Shown in pieces: positions 45,636-56,153 of a stretch of DNA of 64,000 bases. The DNA comes from Kalaharituber pfeilii (taxonomy: Eukaryota > Ascomycota > Pezizomycetes > Pezizales > Pezizaceae). The DNA lies in contig WHUZ01000007.1 in NCBI GenBank assembly GCA_015179045.1, positions 1,600,501-1,664,500 of the forward strand, written 5' to 3'. The translations under genes and the position numbers were made by a program. The notes under the pieces were generated by a model, which ran no database searches, was not told the DNA's origin, and worked only from the letters and a program-made list of their open reading frames with translations. Numbering within the stretch: the stretch's first letter is position 1; each line of letters begins with the position of its first letter.

Positions 45636-47462
45636 ATGCCTCCGCCGCCGTCGCTGCAGGACCGCCTGTCCGCCCTGCTCCCCGCAGACCTTCCACTCAC
45701 CCTCTACCACGTCTCGCACCCCCCCGTCAAGGCCGCCGACCCGCTCTACCTCCCCCCTCCAGGCCAGCCCGCGCTCCCCACCACGCTCGAGTCGCACTTC
45801 CTCGCTGTCGCCCACGACGGCATTCTCGTCTTTGCGATCGAGGTGCTCATCTACGTTTGCGCCTTCAAGAACCCGCAAACCAACAAGTCGCACAAGGAAA
45901 CCACCTTCTTCGTCTCCAAGGCCGATAGTAGCGGGTATCTCCCTTCCGCAGCCGCCTCGTTTGTCCCCAAGAATAACGCAGACTTGCGAGAGTCGACACT
46001 ACGCACTATATCCTCGACCTTTTTGGAGCACATCATCACGACTCACAGGACCGCACACCTAAATATCCGGAAGTCAACTATATCCCTCTTCGCTAGGTCG
46101 CAGGCGCAGTACCTCTTCCCCGACAGCGCCTCCAACAAGAAGAAACATGTCCTCGATGACCGGGGCCTAATCCGCTGGTGGTGCCGAGTCCTCGACCCGA
46201 TCCTCCAACACTTCAGCGACCAAGACTGCGCCGAAAACGCCTCCGCCTACCTCCTTGTGCCTGGTCTAGACAAATACGAAACCTCGGCCCTCTTTCCCCC
46301 AAAGACACGACAGGCCGCCATATACCCCAACGCAAAACGCTGGGTCCACGGGCACCCGCTCAAAGTCGACCCTGTTCGCCACCTCACAGTCCGCGAAGTC
46401 ATACCCCACTTCCCAGACGACCCAAAGTCTCGGTTCTTGGATGAGCTAGATGCGGAATATATCGGCGGGGGGTCAAGGGACAGCAAGAAGGGGAAAACGT
46501 TACGTGGAAACGCATGGGCGAATATAAAGACCCTGGAGCAGTTTTGGGAGTTGATGAGTTTCAGGCAGGAGTGTAGCGCGGGGCAGTCCACGGGTTTCAT
46601 ATGGATTGCGATTGAGAGGGCAAAGAAGAAGACCGAGCGGGTAGTAGTGGAAAATACAGCTACATCTACGACGACAGGACAAGTTTCGGGCCAAGCGGAA
46701 CCAACATCCGAAATTACGCACGACGAAGACTCAATTCCTCCAGCTAGCCAAGCCAGCCAGGCGGATACGGAAAGCACCCCTCCCTCCGCTTCACAGGCCG
46801 AACCTGAGGCTGACCGTACCCCTTCTTCATCGCAACAAGAAGCACCTTCACAACATCCATCATCTGTCACTTCCGCTACCGCTCCGAAGCCCATCACCAA
46901 TCCTCTACCCTCACTTCGGCTCACCTCCCTCAACTATAAAAAAGTCCTTGAAACCCTCCTCTGCTCCGACTTCAGCACCGAGCCCCTCGCGCGCCTGCAC
47001 TCACGGAAATGGATTGACGGGGCGCTGCTTCTCCTCGGTAACGGCCCCGACTCAACCAGGATCAAGGAACACAAATCGACGCATCAGGACTGGGACTGGG
47101 GCGTCCCAGTACTTGGCAAGCGGGAGGTAGTCGCCGCAACAGAGGCCCTACAGTCCCCGACAACGCAGGCGAGTATAGGCACTACTGTTAATGTGCTGTC
47201 GGTCAGGAAGAAAAAGAGGAGTGATGATACTGATGCGGGAGGGTCGACGGCTGCGAAGGCGGAAGGGGGCATGAATGTCCTGGAGGCGGGGACAATGAGA
47301 AAGAGGATGAAGATGGAGGAGCTTCAGACAGTGCCGCTGGGGTCGACGCCGGTGGTGCCGGTGGAAGGGGATGGGCCCAACATGTTGGCGCCTGGGTTGA
47401 TGCGGAAAAAGCCGAAGCCGAACACGGTGCCGCAGGAGGATACGGCGACTGCTGCGTCATAA
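45636..47462 (+). CDS. RTT109: histone acetyltransferase Rtt109
   Basis: Single exon, 608 aa. Rtt109 is the fungal-specific enzyme that acetylates H3 lysine 56 on newly made histones, working with Asf1 and Vps75 in replication-coupled chromatin assembly and DNA damage tolerance. The N-terminus (LQDRLSALLPADLPLTLYHVS) and the core blocks DRGLIRWWCRVLDP, AYLLVPGLDKYET, and the PHFPDDPKSRFLDEL substrate region are those of the family. QFWELMSFRQECSAGQSTGFIW closes the first half of the fold. A disordered Ser/Thr/Pro/Glu-rich loop of about 80 residues (about 340-420) interrupts it, as in filamentous fungi. The tail contains two basic RKK/MRKRMKME clusters that may serve nuclear import or Vps75 binding. 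Confidence 0.92.
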   Translation: MPPPPSLQDRLSALLPADLPLTLYHVSHPPVKAADPLYLPPPGQPALPTTLESHFLAVAHDGILVFAIEVLIYVCAFKNPQTNKSHKETTFFVSKADSSGYLPSAAASFVPKNNADLRESTLRTISSTFLEHIITTHRTAHLNIRKSTISLFARSQAQYLFPDSASNKKKHVLDDRGLIRWWCRVLDPILQHFSDQDCAENASAYLLVPGLDKYETSALFPPKTRQAAIYPNAKRWVHGHPLKVDPVRHLTVREVIPHFPDDPKSRFLDELDAEYIGGGSRDSKKGKTLRGNAWANIKTLEQFWELMSFRQECSAGQSTGFIWIAIERAKKKTERVVVENTATSTTTGQVSGQAEPTSEITHDEDSIPPASQASQADTESTPPSASQAEPEADRTPSSSQQEAPSQHPSSVTSATAPKPITNPLPSLRLTSLNYKKVLETLLCSDFSTEPLARLHSRKWIDGALLLLGNGPDSTRIKEHKSTHQDWDWGVPVLGKREVVAATEALQSPTTQASIGTTVNVLSVRKKKRSDDTDAGGSTAAKAEGGMNVLEAGTMRKRMKMEELQTVPLGSTPVVPVEGDGPNMLAPGLMRKKPKPNTVPQEDTATAAS

Positions 47463-47946
47463 TCATATTGCTTCCCCCCAATCGTCCTAGAAGCACCACG
47501 CCCCTTGGGCCTAAAGCTATATATATCAATCGGCCACCACTGTTAGTACATGGCTCCATAGCTTATAACATCTACCATACTTTGCCTCCCCAATCCTATA
47601 TCTTTCCAATCCATTTTCCTGTTGTCATAACTTACCGGCGTTTGTGCGTACATTGTTATCTTCCCCTGTTGTCCGGTTTTGCTCTTTGTTCTTTATTTTG
47701 TTTTCTCACTGTAGGTATTATTATTATCTCCCTTTGGGCATATTTCAATGAATGGGGATATTAGAATCTAAATTTGAAATTACCCAGAATCAGATTTTCC
47801 TGAAGAAAAGAACCCAGATCCTCAACCTGTATTCCAGTATCCGTAGGATAAAAACTTCAGCCGTAACGCAGAGCAAAGACGAACAAATAAAATTGGAAAC
47901 TCCTCCTTCACCTCAGATTTTTCTTTTCCCTTCTACTCTCTCCTCC
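47463..47946. other. convergent intergenic region
   Basis: Between the 3' ends of RTT109 and DAM1. No further feature is recognised. Confidence 0.5.
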
Positions 47947-48811
47947 TTACCTGGTATATCCCCCCCTTCCACTGCCACTTGCACTCCCCCTCGCCATCCC
48001 GGTGCCCCTCCCTCCTCTCCCCCCTCTTGTACCCGTACCCGTACCCGCAACCCTCGGAATCCCCCCACCCCTCGGTAATCCCATTACCCTCTTCGCTCCC
48101 CCTTTCGCGGGTGGCTGCGCTTGACCGGGCTCATTTACGAATGACGTCTCATTCGTCCTGGTAAATACCACCAACCCTCATCAGTAACTACTCTCCCCAA
48201 CATTCATCGACACAGCCTTCTCCCGACCATGGTCGGGAAAAATGAAACTCACAAGAATGTCATCTCGGCTTCATAACCCCGGTTCTGGGTCTGCTGCCCT
48301 TGTGCTTGACCATGGACCTGGGCTTGCATCTGAGCTGCTAACTGCGCGGCCTGGGCAGCCGCCTCGTGGCGTTCGGCCCGCTGGAAGGATTCTTGTATGG
48401 GTGCCTAACAAGTCCCCCAGTTAGCCACCCCTTCCTTCTCCCTTTGTCCCAGCTTAACGTCTTAAAACTCACCTCGGGAAAATCAACACAGAACGCATTA
48501 ACATTCAGCCCGTACAGGAACGCCGAAAAGCTCTCGGACCATCTTCCGATACTCTCGTTCATTAATTGCAGGTGCTGCAGGTTTGTGTCGAGGTCCGTCA
48601 GGGAATCTGATAGCTCCGCGAATGCGGGTTCCAGGGAGTCGAGGGGGAACGAAGGGGATGTGTGGGAGGGGTGGTTGGGCGAGCACGGGGGGTGGAGGCT
48701 GGAGCGAGAAGAGCGACGGAGTGGGGTGGTAGGGCGGGAGGGCGGGCGGGAGCGTGGGGCCGCGGGGTGGACATTGTCGGGGGAGGAGGCCTGGGGCAAG
48801 TGCAGTCTCAA
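47947..48811 (-). CDS. DAM1: DASH complex subunit Dam1 (start uncertain)
   Basis: Three exons join in frame: to 48473, 48404-48253 and 48157-47947, with introns of 68 and 95 bp. Dam1 is the microtubule-binding subunit of the DASH ring that couples kinetochores to spindle microtubules. Diagnostic blocks are RPTTPLRRSSRSS, LEPAFAELSDSLTDLDTN, LQHLQLMNESIGRWSESF and SAFLYGLNVNAFCVDFPE. APIQESFQRAE opens exon 2 and MTFLTNETSFVNEP spans the second junction. The tail is Gly/Arg-rich. The correct frame stays open upstream of 48811 but I find no ATG in it. The initiator may lie in an unrecognised upstream exon, so the start given is only the limit of support. A 45-bp micro-element sits about 130 bases upstream. 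Confidence 0.82.
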
Positions 48812-48928
48812 GTGGGAAGTGCGGCCTCGTCGAGGGCTGGCTGGCCGGTTTGCTCTGGCTTGGCATGGGACTGCCCGATTCGGCGGTGTACTGATGTAGT
48901 AGTAGTCTCGGACAGGCGCGGTTGGGAT

Positions 48929-48991
48929 GCCGTATGGGAGTCTCGTGACGAAGACCGCTGACTAAGTCGGGTTACGAGAGTAGCCGTATGC
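48929..48991. mobile_element. 45-bp inverted-repeat micro-element between DAM1 and PER1
   Basis: The core 48938-48982 (GAGTCTCGTGACGAAGAC ... GTCGGGTTACGAGAGTA) has inverted ends related to those at 24344-24390. It is flanked by GCCGTATGG (48929-48937) and GCCGTATGC (48983-48991), which agree at 8 of 9 bases. The internal part (CGCTGACTAAG) also matches the relic at 61705-61715 in the opposite orientation. Confidence 0.65.
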
Positions 48992-49323
48992 ATGGGAGTA
49001 TCCAGCTCCCACATCGCACAACAAAACAAACTTGCCAGTCTTGGCATTCAAGTGTTGTTCACGCCTCAATCATCTCGCCCGCAAGACGTGCGCGCGATTG
49101 CGATGTGTATACGGCCAGCGACGCAATGGCCTCTTTGGCACCTATCTCCGGGTTCAGCGCTGTAAAACCGGCTGCCATCGTCCAGTTTGCCAAGTCTGTC
49201 GCAGCGCATTCCTATTTGCGCTGACGGAGTTGCTCACCCGAGCCGCGTCAATCCCCTAAATTTTCTTACTGGTGGCATCCCGCCCTCCTGGTGCGCACTC
49301 CCTTTGAGTAGACGCCCCCCACG

Positions 49324-50355
49324 ATGCGGATATCCCTTTCGACCGTTCCACTCGTTCTTCTCTCGTGCCTTTCCGTACTTTGTGTACCCATTCACGCCTC
49401 GAGAGGCGACCGGCTTGTCGAGTTCAAAGAATGCGTCAAGTTCTGCATCGACCAAAATTGCGAATACGACCCCACGCCACTCCCGTTCCACCTCCGGCTA
49501 CTCCTGTGGACCTGTCCGCAAGAATGTGACTACTCTTGCCAGCGCACCATCACCTCCGAGCGCATCGCCCGGCAGCAATCCATTGAGCAGTTCCACGGGA
49601 AATGGCCCTTCCGTCGAGTCTTCGGCGTGCAAGAGCCCTTCTCCGTTATCTTCTCCCTAGCAAATCTCTACGCGCATGTGGTCGGCCTACGGACTCTACG
49701 GAAGGAGCTTCCGAGAACATATCCAATGTACAAGTTCTATATGTGGTTCGGGTACATGGGGCTAGTTTGCTGGTTCTGGAGCGCGGTGTTCCACACGAGG
49801 GACTTTAAGTTCACTGAGAGGATGGACTACTTCGCTGCCGGAGCGAACGTCATGTACGGGATGTTTTTGGCGCCGGTGAGGATCTGGAGGCTGTACAAGC
49901 CCCAGGGCGTGGAGGGGAAAGCTCCAGCCAGGGGCGGTGGTGGTGGTGCTCCAGTACCGCTTCCGTTCAGACTGTGGGCATTGACTTGCTTCGCGGGCTA
50001 CGCAGCGCATGTCTACTACCTCGCCTTTGTCCAGTGGTCCTATACCTACAACATGGCCGCCAACGTCGCTGTCGGCGCCGTGACGAATCTGCTCTGGACG
50101 TACTTCTCCATCCAGCACTACCGGCGCCTGCAGCAGCTGTGGGCCGCGACGCCAGGGCTGATCGTGACGTGGGTCGTCATGGCTATGAGCTTGGAGCTGC
50201 TGGACTTCCCGCCGATAGCGGACGCGCTGGATGCGCATGCGCTGTGGCACGCAGCGACTGTTGCGCCGACAGTGTGGTGGTACCAGTTCTTGGTCAGGGA
50301 CGCGAAGAGGGATATGGAGTATGACGGGGCGGAGGGGGAGAGGATTAAGCTGTGA
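49324..50355 (+). CDS. PER1: Per1, GPI-anchor lipid-remodelling phospholipase A2
   Basis: Single exon, 343 aa. Per1 (PGAP3 in animals) removes the sn-2 fatty acid from GPI-anchored proteins in the ER so that a C26 chain can be added. There is an N-terminal signal peptide (about 1-25) and a lumenal Cys-rich segment (C37, C41, C46, C64, C68 and C72). Six to seven membrane helices follow. The CREST-family motif residues are visible: Ser and His in FWSAVFHTRD (152-160), Asp in ERMDYFAAG (about 168), and His in DAHALWHAATV (306 and 310), which probably bind a metal. A glycine run lies in the loop at about 203-210. Length and topology match the family. Confidence 0.94.
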   Translation: MRISLSTVPLVLLSCLSVLCVPIHASRGDRLVEFKECVKFCIDQNCEYDPTPLPFHLRLLLWTCPQECDYSCQRTITSERIARQQSIEQFHGKWPFRRVFGVQEPFSVIFSLANLYAHVVGLRTLRKELPRTYPMYKFYMWFGYMGLVCWFWSAVFHTRDFKFTERMDYFAAGANVMYGMFLAPVRIWRLYKPQGVEGKAPARGGGGGAPVPLPFRLWALTCFAGYAAHVYYLAFVQWSYTYNMAANVAVGAVTNLLWTYFSIQHYRRLQQLWAATPGLIVTWVVMAMSLELLDFPPIADALDAHALWHAATVAPTVWWYQFLVRDAKRDMEYDGAEGERIKL

Positions 50356-53121
50356 GCTTTGTCCCTTCAGTTTTCTTTTTATTTTCACTTTAATGCTTTC
50401 TTTCTTTTGTGGATTGGAGTTAGCGGGTAGTAAGTAATGGTTTGATTACGTGCGTTTATTTTATAGTACTATGGCGTGAGAGAACGGCGCCTGGGGTTAG
50501 TCACTTTTATAGGGGGAGGAGGAAGAGGGGGAGGAGGAGGAGGGTGGGGAGGGTGGGGTGGGTAGGGAGGTATTCTATACCCAACATTTGCTTTTCACTG
50601 CATCCCCATCTGCCTTCATTTGCTCTTCACATCCATCTTTCCTATTCAAGCTTGTTGTCTATATCTCAGCGCGCGCCGGGCATAACCTCAACGTTTCTTT
50701 GTTTATTTCATTCTGATTTTGGTTTTGTCAAAAGCGCTGCATGTTTTACCAGCTACAACTCACGTGATGTCATTTGAATAAAAAAAAAATATAATATGTA
50801 TTTAGTCAGCGCATACCAATCTACATAGACTTTTTACCTCTCATAGCTTTCTGCAGAATTAGAAATCCGCTCGGGGACCAAAGGCTACATATATCTCACT
50901 TATTGGGTATCTTTTTTTCAAATTTTCTTACTTATATTTTCATGTTTTTTTTTGTTTTTTTATGCCCTCTACTACTCACACCCGTACTTTCCTTAGTTAC
51001 CTGTAGCCAACCAGACTGAAGCTACAGCCACCAGACTGCGCTTATCTCTGCTCCCCCAATTTCACCTTCTGTACTTCAGACGGAAATGAATAAGTACCTT
51101 ATGTATGTTAGATGGACGTAAGTAGAGACTTACATGCACACTCGTACATAGCTTCTGTGGTATATAAGCAAGTTGTGATTCTCAAATGCCTTGCCAGGCA
51201 CTGTTCAAATAGGTAGGGTGCCTTACTGAGCTCTGCTGGGACTGTGGTCTCCTCGTCACTGCAGCTGTTGTCATGTTCTCCTACAAACATCTTGTTGCTC
51301 TTCCTAGTATATGGTTTTCAAGCTTTGGCTGGCATTGTTGATGAACTACTAACATATAATCTCTTGAAGTACAATCTAGATTCAGCTTGTCTTCAGGTAA
51401 GCAGATGTAACGGAGGTGGTAAGCGCAGAGAGTTACCGTCCGCCAGGCCAAAAAGACACTTGACTAGCGATACTCGCTAGTCCTCTGCGTAGCTCATATA
51501 GCACTTATTTATTTATTTATGCGACTGCGAAGCCGTCGCCGGCTGTAGCATATCGCTTGTAACACATATGGGCATTTCGTGCATCCACCGACCACGGTTG
51601 CGGTGAACCCGTAACAGCAGAGAAGTAGTACTTATATAAATCTATAGATCTGATGTTTGCTATAATATGTACTCCAGAGATTAGGTATATCATATGATTC
51701 CTGTACCTTCAACTGTATCTTTTCTTTCTCTCTACTTCCATTCTAGAACATTTGACACATTGTAAATCCAATGATTATAGCACGATCTAGAATAACCTCA
51801 CTAATATTACAAGTCTTCTGAAATATTCATGAGTTCATCTCGTATCTGTCTGCATTGTTTGGTAATCGTATTCTGGCCCACTGACGAACATTGTAGTTCG
51901 TAAACAGGTTAATTCACAAGTGGGCACGCTGGTTTGTAGACTAGAGATTGTTTGTCAATAGGCCAAAATACCTATATATAATGCCTAATGTTTAAGAATA
52001 ATTATTAAACTCTCTCTCCGCCTCCTTACAACATAGTATCATGCCACCTAAATGGAAAGCTGAAGCTGAAACCTTCCCTACATTAGCTTGGAGGGCAAGC
52101 AAGTATGTGGCACTTTGTCCTAATGCATCGCAAGATATTACGTCTTATCAGCATACCTATCTGAATACTTCCGAAGGCTGGACAAGTCTGATAATGAATC
52201 CTTCCCACAAATCAGTCCCGGATGAAGAAGTACTTAAGGAGAAAGCAGCACAATGTCTTGATAATTTGGAAAAAGATTTTAACTTGAAAAAGGAGGCAGG
52301 TGATTCATGGCCACAACCTGTTACAGATAACAAAGGACTGTTTTATGAACTTCTACCATTTACAAAGTGATTTGCCAACAATGACATGTGCTGTATGTGG
52401 TCTGCTAGTTCTAGAGTCTCAATGCCACTACTGGACAATCCATAGTGGTCACCAATCTCGGAAGCTGGAAATTCTCACAGATAGCCATAATCATGTATGT
52501 CTTGATAAGTGTGGATTGCGAGTCGAAGGAAGTTCAATGCATGTTCGCACATGGGCGCGGGTGCGGGTGCAGTGCTGGAGGGATTGCGGTGGTGAAGAAG
52601 GCAAGGGTACGACGTTGTAAGGGCTTGAAGATACCGAGTAAATAGACTGCATGCTTGGCATTCTTGGCATGACGACCACTGAGAACTATGCATAAGCCTC
52701 GACCTATGATGTATCCACTTTGCTGCAGATGGGATGATGATACGATGATACCCGCAGCAGCCCCTTGTATCTTACCCCTTGCCCCTCCGTGCCCTTGCGT
52801 CGCTTAGCTCGTTCGGCGAGGCACGGTATGCTATGTAGAGTACATTGTTGAGCAAGAAGCCCATCTCAGGGCAGAAGGTAGTTGCAAGGGAAAGAAAAAG
52901 CCCAGAAGCTAAAACCCGCTTACAGTACCCAGAATACCTGGAGGAACGTTAAATGAAGACTTGATTTTTCTTGTAGTGTAATACTTCCGCCCTTTCCTCC
53001 CCCCGCTCTCTTGTCTTCCTCATTTCGACTTTTCGTTTCGCTTCTGTTGGAGACTTAAAGACCTTCGTTTCAAACCTTTTTGAAGCTACAGGATACAAAA
53101 TAAAGGGCATTTTCTGGAGAG
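50356..53121. other. gene-poor interval
   Basis: It contains repeat R1 (51405-51615) and a GA-rich patch at 50515-50570. The open frame 52041-52370 (109 aa, hydrophilic, LKEKAAQCLDNLEKDFNLKKE) has no recognised homologue, and I do not call it a gene. The last 140 bases are the 5' region of the phosphoglycerate mutase gene. Confidence 0.4.
51405..51615 (-). repeat. dispersed repeat family R1, copy 2
   Basis: The reverse complement matches 552-790. Shared parts are the start GGGTTCACCGC.ACCGT, the CGCAGTCGCATAAAT segment, and about 95 bases around the palindrome GACTAGCGATACTCGCTAGTC. This copy carries a short TTTA tandem (51507-51520) that copy 1 lacks. Confidence 0.6.
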
Positions 53122-55244
53122 ATGGCCAAGGTTGCGAATAAGGCTGTGTTGAGTGAGTTGCCCTGTGCCTGCTGCCTGCTGCCTGTTGCAGGCTGCCCCG
53201 TCCACCGCTATTAGAGATGCTTGGTACCCTTCATTCATGGTTTATGGAGAAGACTGGAGCAGAACATCTACAACGGAAAAATGAAGGGAGAAAAAAGTTA
53301 TTTGATTTTGTATGGAGGGAAAAGAGAACAATAAACTTTCCTAGATTTTTTCTCAACCTCAAATCTAGTTGAGCCTACTTCTCGGAAAGCTGCTGTAGCT
53401 GACAATGAGCGAAATCTGAAATACACAGTCGTCATTGACGGATGGGGAATCCACCCAGAGAAGAACGCCAAAGGAGATGCCGTTGCTGCGGCAGAGACTC
53501 CGGTCATGGACGCCTTCCGCGAGAATGCGGCGGGGTACACCGAGCTCGAAGCAAGCTCGTTGGCGGTCGGGTTGCCAGAGGGGCTGATGGGAAATAGTGA
53601 GGTCGGGCATTTGAATATCGGCGCAGGGAGGGTTGTGTGGCAGGATGTAAGTGAAATCCCCGCCTACTTAGCTACCATATACTGGATACTGGGGTTCATG
53701 GCTGGTTCTGTTGCTGGTGACAGGTTGTCCGCATCGACCTTGCTCTCTCGAAAGGCAAGTTCCCGGAGGTCGAGAACATCAAGGCATCCTTCTCCCACGC
53801 CCAAAACACCACCAAGCGTCTCCACCTCTTGGGCCTCATCTCTGACGGTGGCGTTCACTCGCACCAGAACCACCTTTACGGTCTTCTCCAGACTGTCAAA
53901 GACCACTACGACATACCTGAAGTCTACATTCACTTCTTTGGTGACGGAAGAGATACGGATCCAAAGAGCGGAGCAAGGTATATGAAAGAGCTGCAGGAAA
54001 AGATTAAGGAGATTGGAGTGGGCAAGGTGGCAACGGTCGTGGGAAGGTACTATGCGATGGATAGAGATAAGAGATGGCAGAGGGTAGAGGTCGCCCTGGA
54101 CGGATTGGTGAATGGGAAGGGCGAGGAGGTGGAGGAGGATAAGTTGGTGGATGCGATTCAGAGGAGGTATGAGCAGGGTGAGACGGATGAGTTTTTGAAG
54201 CCGATTATTGCGAACGGGGATGCGGGTAGGATCAAGGGTATGTATTTTCTCCCAACGCCCTTCAGTTCAATTTTCTCACAAGAGGAATGAACAACAGATG
54301 GTGATACTCTCTTCTTCTTTAACTACCGCTCTGATCGAGTCCGTGAAATCACCCAACTCCTCGGCGTCGACTCCTCCCCACTTCCAGATTTCAAGTTTCC
54401 CAAGAATCTCCACATTACCACCATGACACAGTACAAGATCGAGTACCCATTCCCCATTGCCTTCCCACCACAGAGAATGGACGACGTCTTGGCAGAGTGG
54501 CTATCCGAGCAGGGTCTCAAGCAATGCCACGTTGCGGAGACTGAGAAATACGCTCACGTGACTTTCTTCTTGTAAGAATTTCCTGATCTAGTAGTTGGTA
54601 TGGTTAGGATACTGATATGGGGATTGTTTGCGGGATTAGCAACGGAGGTGTGGAGCTCCAGTTTGACGGAGAACATAGAGACATGGTTGCTTCGCCGAGG
54701 GTAGCAACATATGATTTACAGCCCGAGATGTCGGCAATGGATGTTGCTGAGAAGCTCGCGGAGCGGATTGCGGAGGGCAAGTATGAGTTTCTAATGAATA
54801 ATTTTGCGCCGCCGGTATGTGAATAGAATGTCGTGTTCAAATTCCATGGAGTTCACTAAAAGGGGCCTTGGTATTTAGGACATGGTTGGGCACACCGGCA
54901 TCTATGAAGCTGCCGTCAAAGCCGTCGCCGCTACCGATAAGGCCATCGGCCGCATCTATGAGGCATGCAAGGAACACGGGTACATCCTTTTTGTGACTGC
55001 AGACCACGGTAATGCGGAGGAGATGATCAACGAGGAGGGCAAGCCTAAGACGGCACACACGACGAATAAGGTGCCATTTGTGATGGCAAATGCTCCAAAG
55101 GGATTTAGCTTGACAAGACAAGGCGAGCCTGGAGTGTTGGGAGATGTTGCACCCACAGTGTTGGCTGCGATGGGCTTGCCGCAGCCGGAGCATATGACGG
55201 GGAGGAGTTTGTTGGTGAAAGGCGGCGTCTATGCGGCTGCTTAA
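53122..55244 (+). CDS. gpmI: 2,3-bisphosphoglycerate-independent phosphoglycerate mutase
   Basis: Six exons give 545 aa: 53122-53152, 53369-53646, 53724-54237, 54298-54571, 54640-54814 and 54879-55244. All junctions are GT..AG and in frame. The enzyme interconverts 3- and 2-phosphoglycerate in glycolysis and gluconeogenesis using two manganese ions. Visible motifs are VIDGWG with the metal-binding Asp, MGNSEVGHLNIGAGR with the phosphorylated serine, GLISDGGVHSH, FGDGRDTDP, NYRSDRVREI after the third intron, DMVGHTGIYEAA and TADHGNAEEM. Length is slightly over the bacterial enzyme (about 515 aa). Many ascomycetes use this alkaline-phosphatase-type enzyme instead of the cofactor-dependent form of yeast. 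Confidence 0.95.
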
Positions 55245-56153
55245 AAAGGTGGCTGGTTAGATAATTGCGTTGCTTTGGGAGGGAGGGGGGAAGGGGGAGG
55301 AGGCGGAGGGGTTTGAAAGATCATTGGGAGGAATACAGGGTTAGAATTGCAATTAGATGTGCTACAGGGACGATTCTAGCGGGATAAGATTTGTACTACC
55401 ATGATGACGAATGTGCTATTAGACATAAACATACTTGATACATAGACGGGGATCGTACTAGATGGTACGGAATTACATGTACGGGTACTACACTAGTTAG
55501 ATAAGCACAAATGGGAGTTTTGCAAACATCGGTGTTTTTTTTCTTTATGTTGCTGTGCCCGTGGTAAACTTTTTATACGTACGTGTTTTCCTTTTGTTCG
55601 TCCGAAAATATGAAATGAGGGTAATTTGATTCTGCATGCTTAGGTTGCAGGGGAGCCATCCGTTTTTCTGTTTATGTTAGCAACAGGATTTAGAGCAAAT
55701 GGGAGCCAGGGGCCTCTAAACAATCGTCATTTCAAGGTATCATGTCGTCTGGTATGGAGAAATCCAAAAAGGCCATATGCGCTGTGGTGCATCGGGCCTT
55801 AATTTTTTTTTTTTTTTTAAAACATTTGAGAAATTTAGAATATAAGTTTTTTCTTTTTTTTTGTTACATATATATACTTTCAATAATTAACCATCGCACT
55901 ACTGTACTTGCTTTTTTGTTTGTTTTTTTCCGTCTGCAAAAAATGTCTACTATATCATGATTTATAGGAAAGTAGGTGAAAAACAAGTGTATAGAACAAC
56001 GTTATGTATTGAACCCCCATTAATGCAATTCATGCTTGCTAAATATGCACATACTCGACTTGAGAGGTTTCTAAAGACCCGCCATCATTACAACTTCTCC
56101 CACTTTTCCCCGACCTTCAGCCCCCCACCCCCATCCCCAGATAAAGCACCCCC
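55245..56153. other. convergent intergenic region
   Basis: It separates the 3' ends of the mutase and GPI14 genes. T-runs are present at 55803-55820 and 55850-55862. No gene is seen. Confidence 0.5.

Noticed and set aside
52041..52370. 109-codon open frame in the PER1-phosphoglycerate mutase interval
   Set aside because: Hydrophilic, AT-rich and without known relatives; cannot be distinguished from chance or a relic.
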